A stretch of DNA of 64,000 nucleotides from JAZOTM01 sp045657625 (lineage in GTDB: Bacteria > Bacillota > Clostridia > Lachnospirales > Lachnospiraceae). The position numbers and the translations under genes are program-made. Below are positions 34,333-42,687 of the stretch, in pieces. Location: contig JAZOTM010000040.1 of the NCBI GenBank assembly GCA_045657625.1, positions 1 through 64,000 of the forward strand, in the 5' to 3' direction. Below the pieces are notes generated by a model. It was not told where the DNA came from and made no database searches. It saw only the letters and a program-made list of their open reading frames with translations. How positions within the stretch are numbered: position 1 is the stretch's first letter; each line of letters begins with the position of its first letter.

Positions 34333-34406
34333 CGTGCATGAGAAGATTCGAACTCCCGACACCTTGGTCCGTAGCCAAGTGCTCTATCCAGCTGAGCTAC
34401 ATGCAC
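34333..34406 (-). tRNA. tRNA-Arg (anticodon ACG)
   Basis: Acceptor GTGCATG with CATGCAC, anticodon loop CTACGGA on a TTGG/CCAA stem, T-loop TTCGAAT. A34 would be modified to inosine. Discriminator G. Confidence 0.97.
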
Positions 34407-34432
34407 ACTTTATTCTTTTTTTCAAAAGAAAA

Positions 34433-34516
34433 TGCCCATGACCGGAATCGAACCGGTACTGTATCGCTACAACAGGATTTTAAGTCCTGCGCGTCTGCCA
34501 GTTCCGCCACATGGGC
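34433..34516 (-). tRNA. tRNA-Leu (anticodon TAA)
   Basis: Acceptor GCCCATG with CATGGGC, anticodon loop CTTAAAA on an AGGA/TCCT stem, long variable arm (TTGTAGCGATACAGT), T-loop TTCGATT, discriminator A. Confidence 0.97.
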
Positions 34517-34528
34517 AAGGTGTATAAG

Positions 34529-34601
34529 TGGGACCTACAGGGCTCGAACCTGTGACCCTCTGCTTGTAAGGCAGATGCTCTCCCAGCTGAGCTAAGATCC
34601 C
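34529..34601 (-). tRNA. tRNA-Val (anticodon TAC)
   Basis: Acceptor GGGATCT with AGGTCCC, anticodon loop CTTACAA on a CTGC/GCAG stem, T-loop TTCGAGC, discriminator A. First tRNA of this operon. Confidence 0.97.
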
Positions 34602-34637
34602 ATATTATTGCGGGCCATTTCCCTGACCCGCTTCGCT

Positions 34638-34667
34638 ATTATACAATGATTTTTCCATCTAAGTCAA
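34638..34667 (-). promoter_or_regulatory. Promoter of the Val-Leu-Arg tRNA operon
   Basis: TTGACT, 18 bases, then a perfect TATAAT read toward tRNA-Val. The leader has a GCGGGTCA/TGGCCCGC hairpin. Confidence 0.88.
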
Positions 34668-34757
34668 CACCTATTTTTACATTTTCAAATAGTTCTAATA
34701 TTTAGATGTTTCATTGCAAATTAACTGTTAATATTCCCGTTTTTAAAACTGTTATGT

Positions 34758-35996
34758 TTACTCTGTTTCTTTATCAGAAGCATATCCAAGAGTAACCTCT
34801 ACCTGGCTCTCTACATACTGTCCATTATTGCTTGTCATAACAGTTACGGTTACAGTATCGCCACCGCTATAAGATGAAATGACGGATGCCAACTGCGTTG
34901 CGGATGTAATTTCCGTATCATCGATTGCTGTGATAATCTGACCTTCCTGTAAGCCTGCTGCTTCTGCTGCAGATCCTGATGCTACTTTTGCAATATATAC
35001 ACCTTCTGGCATATTGTAAGTAGAAGAGACATCAGAGCTTACATCGATACCTGAAATTCCAAGGTATCCAGCCTGTCCTTCTAAGTCTTCTAAGGTTCCA
35101 TCAATAATTGCATTAATGATTTCTTTTGCGGTATTAATCGGAATTGCAAATCCCATACCTTCTACTGAGGTATCAGAATATTTTGAAGAGTTGATTCCGA
35201 TAACTTCACCGTTTGCATTTAATAAAGCGCCACCACTATTACCTGGGTTAATCGCTGCATCTGTCTGAATCAAAGATGCGGTTACTGTTTCATTTGTTGT
35301 AGAGTCCGTTGTTGTTACTTCACGATTTAATGCAGAAATAACACCGGTTGTTACAGACTGTCCATATCCAAGAGCATTACCTATGGCAATGGCTGTGTCA
35401 CCAACCTGAACTTCATCACTGTCACCTAAGGTTGCTACTGCTATAGAACTAATGGTATCTTCAGATAAATCGCTGATTGCCACTTGAACAACAGCTAAGT
35501 CGTTGGAAGAAGAAGTTCCTGTAATTGTTGCCGATGCTGTACTGTCATCTACAAACTGAACAGTTAAACTTGTTGATCCGCTTACCACATGGTTGTTTGT
35601 CACAATGTAAAGATACTCGTCATCCTGACCTACGATAATACCGGAACCGGCACTTTCACTTTCGTAAGTCTGTCCCTGACCAAACATGGTCTGATATTCT
35701 TCTACCGATACTGCTGTAATTGCTACAATGGATGGCATTACATTTTCTACGACGGTAGATACATCTGTTGCAGAAGTGTCAGTCGTTGCTACCACTCCTG
35801 AAGAACTTGTGCTAGAGGTAGATGTAGTTGTCAAACTGCTGTCTGATGAACTAGTCTCCTCACTTGTTGTAGTTTCTGTCTGGGTATTCCATACTTCTGT
35901 CACTCCGACAAAAGTGCTTCCTGCTACGAGTCCAAATACGGCCGCTGTTGCGGCTATCTTTATGGCTTTCTTTGCTAGATACTTTAATATACTCAT
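34758..35996 (-). CDS. HtrA/DegP-like membrane-anchored serine protease with PDZ domain
   Basis: A 412-residue trypsin-like protease. A short cytosolic N-terminus and one membrane helix (about residues 12-32) are followed by a Ser/Thr-rich linker (about 38-75), the protease domain and one PDZ domain (about 310-400). The catalytic triad is His in TNNHVV, Asp in SSNDLAVV and Ser in NPGNSGGALL. Such proteases degrade misfolded exported proteins at the cell surface. AAAGGAG precedes the ATG. No CssRS-type kinase is adjacent. The 540-bp upstream region carries an unusual hairpin island. Confidence 0.95.
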   Translation of the reverse strand: MSILKYLAKKAIKIAATAAVFGLVAGSTFVGVTEVWNTQTETTTSEETSSSDSSLTTTSTSSTSSSGVVATTDTSATDVSTVVENVMPSIVAITAVSVEEYQTMFGQGQTYESESAGSGIIVGQDDEYLYIVTNNHVVSGSTSLTVQFVDDSTASATITGTSSSNDLAVVQVAISDLSEDTISSIAVATLGDSDEVQVGDTAIAIGNALGYGQSVTTGVISALNREVTTTDSTTNETVTASLIQTDAAINPGNSGGALLNANGEVIGINSSKYSDTSVEGMGFAIPINTAKEIINAIIDGTLEDLEGQAGYLGISGIDVSSDVSSTYNMPEGVYIAKVASGSAAEAAGLQEGQIITAIDDTEITSATQLASVISSYSGGDTVTVTVMTSNNGQYVESQVEVTLGYASDKETE

Positions 35997-36044
35997 GATT
36001 CATAACTCCTTTCAAATTTGAAACTAATGTAGATTCGAATCGGG

Positions 36045-36427
36045 TGCAGAGACATTTTTGTGTTTGTCCCCCAAGAGAAACTTCGTGATTTGTTTTTATT
36101 ACTCGAAACCCTTTCACTGAAACCCTATTTCCGAAACCTTCATGCGGCTCCTGCCGCATGTTACATATGCAGAAAATTCGCTTGACAAGTTTACTTGTCA
36201 GAAGAATTTTCTGTATATGGCCATTCCACGCATGTGGGATGGAGGTTTCGGTACCGGCCATTCCACACTTGTGGGATGGTGGTTTCGGTACCGGCCATTC
36301 CACGCTTGTGGGATGGTGGTTTCAAATAAAGGTTCTCTTGAGGCGTCCACCTCACAGATGTGAGATGGAGGTTTCACGGATTGTGAAATACAAACGCGCA
36401 TGCGATTCACATACAAACGTCTCTGCA
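36045..36427. repeat. Hairpin-rich intergenic island upstream of htrA
   Basis: The ends are marked by the inverted 9-mer TGCAGAGAC (36045-36053) and GTCTCTGCA (36419-36427). Inside, in order, are hairpin CATGCGGC-TCCT-GCCGCATG (36141-36160), a 16-bp stem CATATGCAGAAAATTC (36164-36179 with 36204-36219) capped by TGACAAG/CTTGTCA, three 37-bp tandem units, and a fourth related hairpin. I see no convincing gene on either strand; the open frames across it only reflect the repeats. Confidence 0.75.
36219..36368. repeat. 37-bp tandem repeats with internal hairpins
   Basis: Units begin at 36219, 36256 and 36293, each with CCATTCCAC, a 4-base loop (GCAT, ACTT, GCTT) and GTGGGATGG, then a GGTTTC tail. 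The first two units end with GGTACC. A fourth hairpin at 36347-36368 keeps the shape with CCACCTCAC and GTGAGATGG. There are no long unique spacers, so this is not a CRISPR array. Confidence 0.85.
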
Positions 36428-36541
36428 GCCTACCCACAAAACTCTATACCTTTTGTTCTATGCGCATATTTTATGATGTCAATGTGTTTCAATTTTGATA
36501 AAAGTGTTAAGAATATTTGCCGTATTTGTGATAGAAATGTG

Positions 36542-36567
36542 AAAAGGGGAGTCTTTACGACTCCCCT
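36542..36567 (-). terminator. Terminator of the metH operon
   Basis: AGGGGAGTC pairs with GACTCCCCT, followed by TTTT on the minus strand. The left arm overlaps the last codons of metH. Confidence 0.85.
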
Positions 36568-38978
36568 AGTAAATGTTGCACCAAACGCACACAGTCTGCA
36601 GCGTCTCCGGAGTAACCATCTGCTCCGATTTCCTCTGCAAAACTTTCCGTTACTGCTGCTCCACCTATAATAATTTTTCCTGTATAATTTCGTTCCTTGG
36701 CTAACTCCACCACATCCTTCATACGCATCATAGTGGTGGTCATCAACGCCGACAAACCAATAACTGCCGCATGCTCTTCTATAGCAGTATCTAAAATAGT
36801 AGAAGCCTTTACATCCTTACCTAAATCAATCACATGGTAGCCGTAATTTTTCAACATCAAAACCACCAAGTTCTTTCCAATGTCATGAATATCGCCTTCT
36901 ACCGTTGCCATAATCACTGTGGCTTTTTCCTCATCCCCATCTCCTTCCAGAAATGGTTCTAAATATTCCACCGCTGTCTTCATGGCTGTTGCACTGGAAA
37001 TCAATTGCGGCAAAAAGTAAATCTTTTGCTCAAACAATTTTCCTACTTCGTTGATTCCGGGAATCAAATATTGATTGATAATATCTCCTGGTTTTTCACC
37101 CTCAGCCACCGCTTTCTTGACATGATCTACAATGGCGCCTTTATTTCCTTTTTTGACATCCTCAATAATCATCGCCGCCAAAGGCATCTCTCCTGCCTGT
37201 GCTGCCTTGCTGTTTCCGGTAGACGGTGCATCTTCTTTCGCACGCTGCACACGCTCAATATAACGAATATCACTACCTTCTTTATGCAAAAGCATATCCG
37301 TTGCAAAAGCAATACTCATCAATAGTTCCTGCGACGGATTTGCAATGGCAAGGGTCAATCCCGCAGTAATTGCCATGGTTAAAAAGGCCGAATTCACATA
37401 GGGACGTTCCGGCAACCCAAAAGAGATATTTGAAAGTCCACACACAGTTGCCACACCCAGTTCGTCTTTGCAATAAGCAATGGTTTTCAAACATTCCTTT
37501 GCTGCTTCCTTGTCTGCACCAATGGTGGCCACAAGACCATCCACAATCACGTCCTTTTTAGACAATCCCAAGGACTCTGCTCGTTCAATAATCTTTCGAA
37601 TGATGGCACGTTTTTCTTCCTGATCCTTTGGCAAGCCTTCATCAGACACAGGCAAAAGCACAAACATCGCCCCATATTTTTTTGCTATCGGAAGTAATTT
37701 CTCAAACTTTTCGCTTTCCAACGAAATGGAATTGATCAATCCTCGTCCCGGATAAATACGAAGGGCTTCTTCGATTACATCCACATGACTGGAATCAATA
37801 CACAACGGCAAATCCACTGTGGAAGTCACTTCGTAAATGGTATCCAACATCATCTGTTTTTCATTGATGCCGTTTAATCCCATGTTGACGTCCAAAATAG
37901 AGGCACCGTCTTCATTCTGTTGCACCGCCATGCTGCGTACCAAATCCAAACTGCCTGCACGAAGCTCCGCCTGCAGTTTCTTCTTTCCTGTCGGATTAAT
38001 ACGTTCTCCAATGACACGGAACGGTCCATCCAAAGGCAACTCTAAAAGTTCACGCTCAGAAGTTAAAACTCGACGTTTTTCCGTAATCGGTGCTTTTGAT
38101 TCACAACCCTTTACCGCCTCCGTCAAGGCCTTTAAATGTGCCGGTGTCGTACCACAGCAACCACCGATGACATTTACTCCGGCTTCCACCAATTCTTTGC
38201 CGTAGGAAGCAAAGGTTTCCGGTTCCATTTTATAAACAGTATCTCCGTTTTCATCCAACTCCGGCAATCCGGCATTTGGCTTCGCCATAATCGGAATCCA
38301 TGCATGGGCTTTCATTTTTTCTACCAAAGGCAACATCGCCTCCGGACCGGTAGAACAGTTCAATCCTACCACATCTACCCCTAAGTTCTGTAAAACTTCA
38401 CAGGCAATTTCCGGTGTCGTTCCAAACAAAGTGCGACCATCGGTTTCAAAGGTCAAACTCGTCATAATCGGCTTATCACAAAGTTCCTTAATCGCTAAAA
38501 CCGCTGCTCTGGTTTCCTGTAAACTCATCATGGTTTCCACTACAAATAAGTCCACATCCGCCTTTAAAATTGCGGCAACCTGTTCTTTATAAATATCTAC
38601 CAATTCTTCAAAATAGGTTTCTCCAATGGGATGCAACTGCAAACCGGTCATGGTCAAATCCCCGGCCACGTATGCTTTCCCCCCGGCAGCTTCCTTGGAC
38701 AACTTCACCAATTCCACGTTCATTTCTTCCAATTGTTCCCTTAAGCCATACTCCGCTAATTTCACGCGGTTGGCTGTAAAGGTAGGCGCATATAAAATAT
38801 TGGTTCCGGCTTCCACGAAATCTCTCTGCAGTTCTATAAATTTTTCCTTATTTTCCAGAATCCACTTCTCCGGGCACACCCCAATCGGCATTCCCTTTTT
38901 TTGCAAGTTGGTTCCGGTTGCCCCATCCAAAATTACAATGTTTTCTTTACAATATGTTTGAAATTCTTGTTTTGTCAT
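36555..38978 (-). CDS. metH: Cobalamin-dependent methionine synthase without reactivation domain
   Basis: An 807-residue MetH that methylates homocysteine using methyl-tetrahydrofolate through cobalamin. The homocysteine domain (about 1-300) has zinc ligands Cys208 and the pair Cys274-Cys275 (GGCCGTTP). The pterin-binding domain (about 320-575) has RINPTGKKK and DVNMG. The cobalamin cap and Rossmann domains follow, with GDIHDIGKN and the lower-axial His698. The protein ends after the cobalamin domain, so the AdoMet reactivation domain of the roughly 1200-residue enzyme is missing. Its ATG overlaps the preceding gene's stop by one base. Confidence 0.95.
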   Translation of the reverse strand: MTKQEFQTYCKENIVILDGATGTNLQKKGMPIGVCPEKWILENKEKFIELQRDFVEAGTNILYAPTFTANRVKLAEYGLREQLEEMNVELVKLSKEAAGGKAYVAGDLTMTGLQLHPIGETYFEELVDIYKEQVAAILKADVDLFVVETMMSLQETRAAVLAIKELCDKPIMTSLTFETDGRTLFGTTPEIACEVLQNLGVDVVGLNCSTGPEAMLPLVEKMKAHAWIPIMAKPNAGLPELDENGDTVYKMEPETFASYGKELVEAGVNVIGGCCGTTPAHLKALTEAVKGCESKAPITEKRRVLTSERELLELPLDGPFRVIGERINPTGKKKLQAELRAGSLDLVRSMAVQQNEDGASILDVNMGLNGINEKQMMLDTIYEVTSTVDLPLCIDSSHVDVIEEALRIYPGRGLINSISLESEKFEKLLPIAKKYGAMFVLLPVSDEGLPKDQEEKRAIIRKIIERAESLGLSKKDVIVDGLVATIGADKEAAKECLKTIAYCKDELGVATVCGLSNISFGLPERPYVNSAFLTMAITAGLTLAIANPSQELLMSIAFATDMLLHKEGSDIRYIERVQRAKEDAPSTGNSKAAQAGEMPLAAMIIEDVKKGNKGAIVDHVKKAVAEGEKPGDIINQYLIPGINEVGKLFEQKIYFLPQLISSATAMKTAVEYLEPFLEGDGDEEKATVIMATVEGDIHDIGKNLVVLMLKNYGYHVIDLGKDVKASTILDTAIEEHAAVIGLSALMTTTMMRMKDVVELAKERNYTGKIIIGGAAVTESFAEEIGADGYSGDAADCVRLVQHLLGES

Positions 38979-40786
38979 TACGCTTCCAAATATTCCTTCT
39001 TCACTTGTTCTATAATCGAAACCATCAATTCTCCACGGTTAAACGGTGTCATAAAATAATAGCCATCTGCAAAATCAGCAACTTTCGCTATCACTTCCAA
39101 AGCCACTTCCACCGCTACTTTTTCCGCCTCTTCTCGGCTCATATCCGGATGATAACGCTCTACCGTTTCCTCCGGCACGCGAATTCCAGGCATTTCACTC
39201 TTTAAAAAGCAGGCATTTTTATAGGAAACCAACGGCATAATTCCACAAAAGATTTTTGCCCCTGTTTTTTCTTTTAAATAGCGTACCCGTTCCACATCTT
39301 CATCCGAGTACAATGGCTGGGTCAGGAAATACTCGCAACCCACTTCCATTTTTCTTTTCATACGTTCTGCAATGGCATTCACATTGACTCCATGATAATT
39401 CAACGCACCACCCACTGCAAAATCATCTTTGCTAAACAATTCCTCTTTTATTTGTTTTACGTTTTGCATAAAACGAATGGAATTCACATTGTAAACCGGC
39501 TTCATTTTATCCACTTCATGGCTAAAAGGATCGCCCGTAATCAACAACGCCTGACGAATTCCCTGCATATAATTGGCAAGAATGGCTCCACGAAGCGCCA
39601 CCACATTTTTGTCTCTGCAACACATATGCGGCATCACCGGCAAATCATATTCCAACTGTAAATAGGAAGCCAACGCACCGGCATCCATTCTTCCTCGCGC
39701 CATAGGTGAGTCCGACAGCGTAATGGCATCGACTCCCACCTCTTTATACAATTCTGCATTTTTCTTTACTTTGCTAATATCCTGATCAAAGGGCGGATCC
39801 AATTCCACGATAATGGTTTTCTTTCCCGCTCTCATTTTCTCCACAAAACTACGCTGCACCGGATGTCCTTCGTGAGATACTGCCTTCTTCAGCCTTTGCA
39901 CCGCCGGCTTTTTTTCCTGCCAAGGGTAATCCTTCAATGAACTAGTCAAAAGGGCAATATATTTCGGTGTAGTACCGCAGCAACCACCCAAAAGTTCTAC
40001 GCCAAGATCCGCGATATCCTTCATTTTTAAACCATAATAAGAAATATCGCTGCGGAAAACACGGCGTCCACGAAGGTCCATAGGATACCCCGCATTGGGC
40101 AATGCAATCACCGGTTTTTTGCAGGAAAAACCGGTTTTATCCATGATTTCAAACATATGAAGGGCTTCCACGCCACAGTTGCATCCAAACGCATCCACGG
40201 CATCTTCTTTTTCCACCTGTTCCATGAGTTTGGAAAAAGAAAGACCGGACTTGGTATAGCCACTCTTATCAAACCGGAAACTTGCTACGACAAATGCTTC
40301 CGGCTTTTTTTCCTTGATATAAGCGCACAAAGGAAAAGCGTAGGCTGTATCTTCAAATGTTTCCAATTGAAAAAAATCTGCGCCCTCTTCCAAAAACACA
40401 TCTACGATTTCTTTTCCTTCTTTTAAAATCTCTTCCGATTCTTCCCCGGTAATGTCATAAATCGGGCCAATATCCGCTGCAACAAAAGTCTTCTGCGCCG
40501 GATGTTCTTCTGCAATGGCTTCCTGCGCCAAACGATACCCCAATCGGATACCTTCTAATACTTTCTCCTTCTTGGAAAAAAACATGGAATTACAGGCAAA
40601 CGTATTGGTACGAATAATATTTGCGCCGGCTCTTAAATACTCTTTGTGAACTTCTTTCACCCGTTCCGGGTTGGTAAATAAGGCTTTTTCCGAAAGCCCC
40701 TGTTCCTCATATTTATCGTTGTAATAGGTGCCAAATGCACCATCATAAAATAGTCGTTGTTTTTTTAATTCTTCTCGTATCATCAT
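38978..40786 (-). CDS. Bifunctional homocysteine S-methyltransferase/methylenetetrahydrofolate reductase
   Basis: A 602-residue fusion. The N-terminal 300 residues are a homocysteine methyltransferase domain (FYDGAFGTYY near the start, GCNCG and GGCCGTTPKY for zinc). The C-terminal 290 residues are a flavin-dependent MTHFR barrel (VELDPPFDQD, SPMARGRMDA, ALLITGDPF, FLTQPLYSD). Together with MetH downstream it supplies 5-methyl-THF and methylates homocysteine. It resembles Bacillus YitJ. No strong ribosome binding site precedes the double ATG at 40786, which is unusual in this window. Confidence 0.94.
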   Translation of the reverse strand: MMIREELKKQRLFYDGAFGTYYNDKYEEQGLSEKALFTNPERVKEVHKEYLRAGANIIRTNTFACNSMFFSKKEKVLEGIRLGYRLAQEAIAEEHPAQKTFVAADIGPIYDITGEESEEILKEGKEIVDVFLEEGADFFQLETFEDTAYAFPLCAYIKEKKPEAFVVASFRFDKSGYTKSGLSFSKLMEQVEKEDAVDAFGCNCGVEALHMFEIMDKTGFSCKKPVIALPNAGYPMDLRGRRVFRSDISYYGLKMKDIADLGVELLGGCCGTTPKYIALLTSSLKDYPWQEKKPAVQRLKKAVSHEGHPVQRSFVEKMRAGKKTIIVELDPPFDQDISKVKKNAELYKEVGVDAITLSDSPMARGRMDAGALASYLQLEYDLPVMPHMCCRDKNVVALRGAILANYMQGIRQALLITGDPFSHEVDKMKPVYNVNSIRFMQNVKQIKEELFSKDDFAVGGALNYHGVNVNAIAERMKRKMEVGCEYFLTQPLYSDEDVERVRYLKEKTGAKIFCGIMPLVSYKNACFLKSEMPGIRVPEETVERYHPDMSREEAEKVAVEVALEVIAKVADFADGYYFMTPFNRGELMVSIIEQVKKEYLEA

Positions 40787-40845
40787 GGGTAAATTATAGA
40801 AGATTCCGCATTTTCCCGCAACACCACTGTTATAGAGAAAAAAAA

Positions 40846-40881
40846 TACTCTGCTATCAGAAAATCAGATAACAGAGCATTT
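40846..40881 (-). terminator. Terminator of hisS-aspS
   Basis: On the minus strand TGCTCTGTTATC pairs with GATAGCAGAGTA, including G-T wobbles, followed by TTTTTTTT. It is 4 bases past the aspS stop. The wobbles make it work best on the minus strand. Confidence 0.85.
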
Positions 40882-40884
40882 TTC

Positions 40885-42675
40885 TTATTCTTCCACTTCT
40901 GTGGTTTCAATATACAATTCTTCTAATTGCTTCTTGTCTACTACACCCGGAGCTGCAGTCATTAAATCAGAAGCATCTTTGATCTTCGGGAATGCAATGA
41001 CATCACGAATAGAATCCGCATGTACCATGTGCATAACCAAACGATCCAATCCATAAGCAAGTCCTGCGTGAGGAGGTACTCCATAACGGAATGCATCCAA
41101 TAAGAATCCAAACTGTTCGTAAGCTCTTTCCTTTGTAAATCCTAATACTTCGAACATTTTTTCCTGGATATCATCCTGATGAATACGAACAGATCCAACA
41201 CCAAGCTCGGTACCATTCAATACGATATCATAAGCCTTCGCACGAACTTCACCCGGAGCAGAATCAATCTTGTCCCAATCCTCTTCCATTGGCATGGTGA
41301 AAGGATGATGCATCGCCATATAACGATTTTCTTCGTCAGACCACTCCAACAATGGGAATTCTGTAACCCACAAGAAGTTGTACTGATTTGGATCTAACAA
41401 ATCAAGCTCTTTTGCAAGTTCCAAACGAAGTGCTCCAAGTACATTCCAAACAATCTTATTCTTGTCAGCCGCGAAGAGCAATAAATCTCCCGGCTTACCA
41501 TTCATAGCCTGAACTAAAGCATTCAGTTCTTCTTCTGTCATGAATTTTGCAAAGGATGATTTGTAAGAACCATCTTCTGCAATCGATAAATAAGCCAAGC
41601 CCTTCGCTCCGTAACCCTTTGCAAACTCAACCAATTTATCAATTTTCTTTCTAGGCATAGTGCCCTGGCCTTCTGCATTGATACCACGTACAGAACCACC
41701 ATTTTCGAGAGCACCTGTGAAAACACCAAATCCGCAGTTTTTCACTACTTCTGATACATCACAAAGTTCCATGCCAAAACGGGTATCCGGCTTATCAGAA
41801 CCAAAGCGATCCATTGCTTCCTGCCATGGCATACGCTGAATTGGAAGAGAAACCTCTACTCCAATTGCTTCTTTGAAAATATACTGTAACAATCTTTCAT
41901 TAACATCGATAACATCATCGATATCTACAAAAGATAATTCCATATCTGCCTGTGTAAATTCCGGCTGACGATCTGCACGCAAATCTTCATCACGGAAACA
42001 ACGTGCAATTTGGAAATAACGATCATATCCGGAGCACATCAAAAGCTGTTTGTAGATCTGCGGAGACTGTGGCAATGCATAAAAATGTCCCGGATGTACA
42101 CGAGACGGTACCAAATAGTCTCTGGCACCTTCCGGTGTAGACTTGCAAAGCATTGGAGTTTCAATCTCCAAGAAGCCTTCCTTGGTCATAAATTCACGCA
42201 TCAAATAAGCCACTTTGCTACGAAGCATCATATTTTTCTGGATATCCGGTCTACGTAAATCCAAGTATCTGTATTTCAAACGAATTTCGTCTTTTGTCTG
42301 GCTGTTTTCCTCAATTTGGAATGGAGGGGTATCAGATTCTGATAAAATTCTTAAGTCTGTTGCAATGACTTCAATATCACCGGTTTTTAAGTTTTCATTG
42401 ATTGCTGCAGTACGCTTCTGCACCGTACCGGTTACTGCAATGACAAATTCACTACGAAGGGTTCCGGCTTTTTCAAATCCTGCTGTACCAATATTTTCTT
42501 CACCAAACACAATCTGAAGAAGTCCGGAGCGGTCTCTTAAATCAACAAAAATCAAACTTCCTAAATTTCTTCTTTTCTGTACCCATCCCATAACGGTAAC
42601 AGTTTCTCCAATATTTTGATTGGAAACTTCTGTACAACGATGAGAACGATGTAATCCTACCATGGACTCTGCCAT
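40885..42675 (-). CDS. aspS: Aspartyl-tRNA synthetase
   Basis: A 596-residue class IIb synthetase of bacterial type. An N-terminal OB-fold anticodon-binding domain (about 1-110, with VMGWVQKRRNLGSLIFVDLRDRSG) precedes the catalytic core with the flipping/motif 2 region (YFQIARCFRDEDLRADRQPEFTQ) and motif 3 (AYGLDRLVMH). The bacterial GAD insertion is present at about 290-420. Length fits a full-length bacterial enzyme; whether it also charges tRNA-Asn cannot be told. AGGAGG precedes the ATG. It lies 12 bases after hisS, a common Firmicutes pairing. Confidence 0.97.
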   Translation of the reverse strand: MAESMVGLHRSHRCTEVSNQNIGETVTVMGWVQKRRNLGSLIFVDLRDRSGLLQIVFGEENIGTAGFEKAGTLRSEFVIAVTGTVQKRTAAINENLKTGDIEVIATDLRILSESDTPPFQIEENSQTKDEIRLKYRYLDLRRPDIQKNMMLRSKVAYLMREFMTKEGFLEIETPMLCKSTPEGARDYLVPSRVHPGHFYALPQSPQIYKQLLMCSGYDRYFQIARCFRDEDLRADRQPEFTQADMELSFVDIDDVIDVNERLLQYIFKEAIGVEVSLPIQRMPWQEAMDRFGSDKPDTRFGMELCDVSEVVKNCGFGVFTGALENGGSVRGINAEGQGTMPRKKIDKLVEFAKGYGAKGLAYLSIAEDGSYKSSFAKFMTEEELNALVQAMNGKPGDLLLFAADKNKIVWNVLGALRLELAKELDLLDPNQYNFLWVTEFPLLEWSDEENRYMAMHHPFTMPMEEDWDKIDSAPGEVRAKAYDIVLNGTELGVGSVRIHQDDIQEKMFEVLGFTKERAYEQFGFLLDAFRYGVPPHAGLAYGLDRLVMHMVHADSIRDVIAFPKIKDASDLMTAAPGVVDKKQLEELYIETTEVEE

Positions 42676-42687
42676 TTTTCTTTCCTC

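Noticed and set aside
36219..36368. CRISPR array
   Set aside because: Units are contiguous 37-bp repeats with only 4-base variable loops. There are no 30-40-bp unique spacers and no cas genes.
36158..36670. Long plus-strand open frame (170 codons) and opposing frames across the hairpin island
   Set aside because: The frames stay open because of the 37-bp tandem repeats. They lack ribosome binding sites, and the plus frame runs into the metH terminator and coding region.
40787..40845. SAM or cobalamin riboswitch before the methionine genes
   Set aside because: Only 98 bases separate the start from aspS, most of it the aspS terminator. No conserved riboswitch segments are seen.
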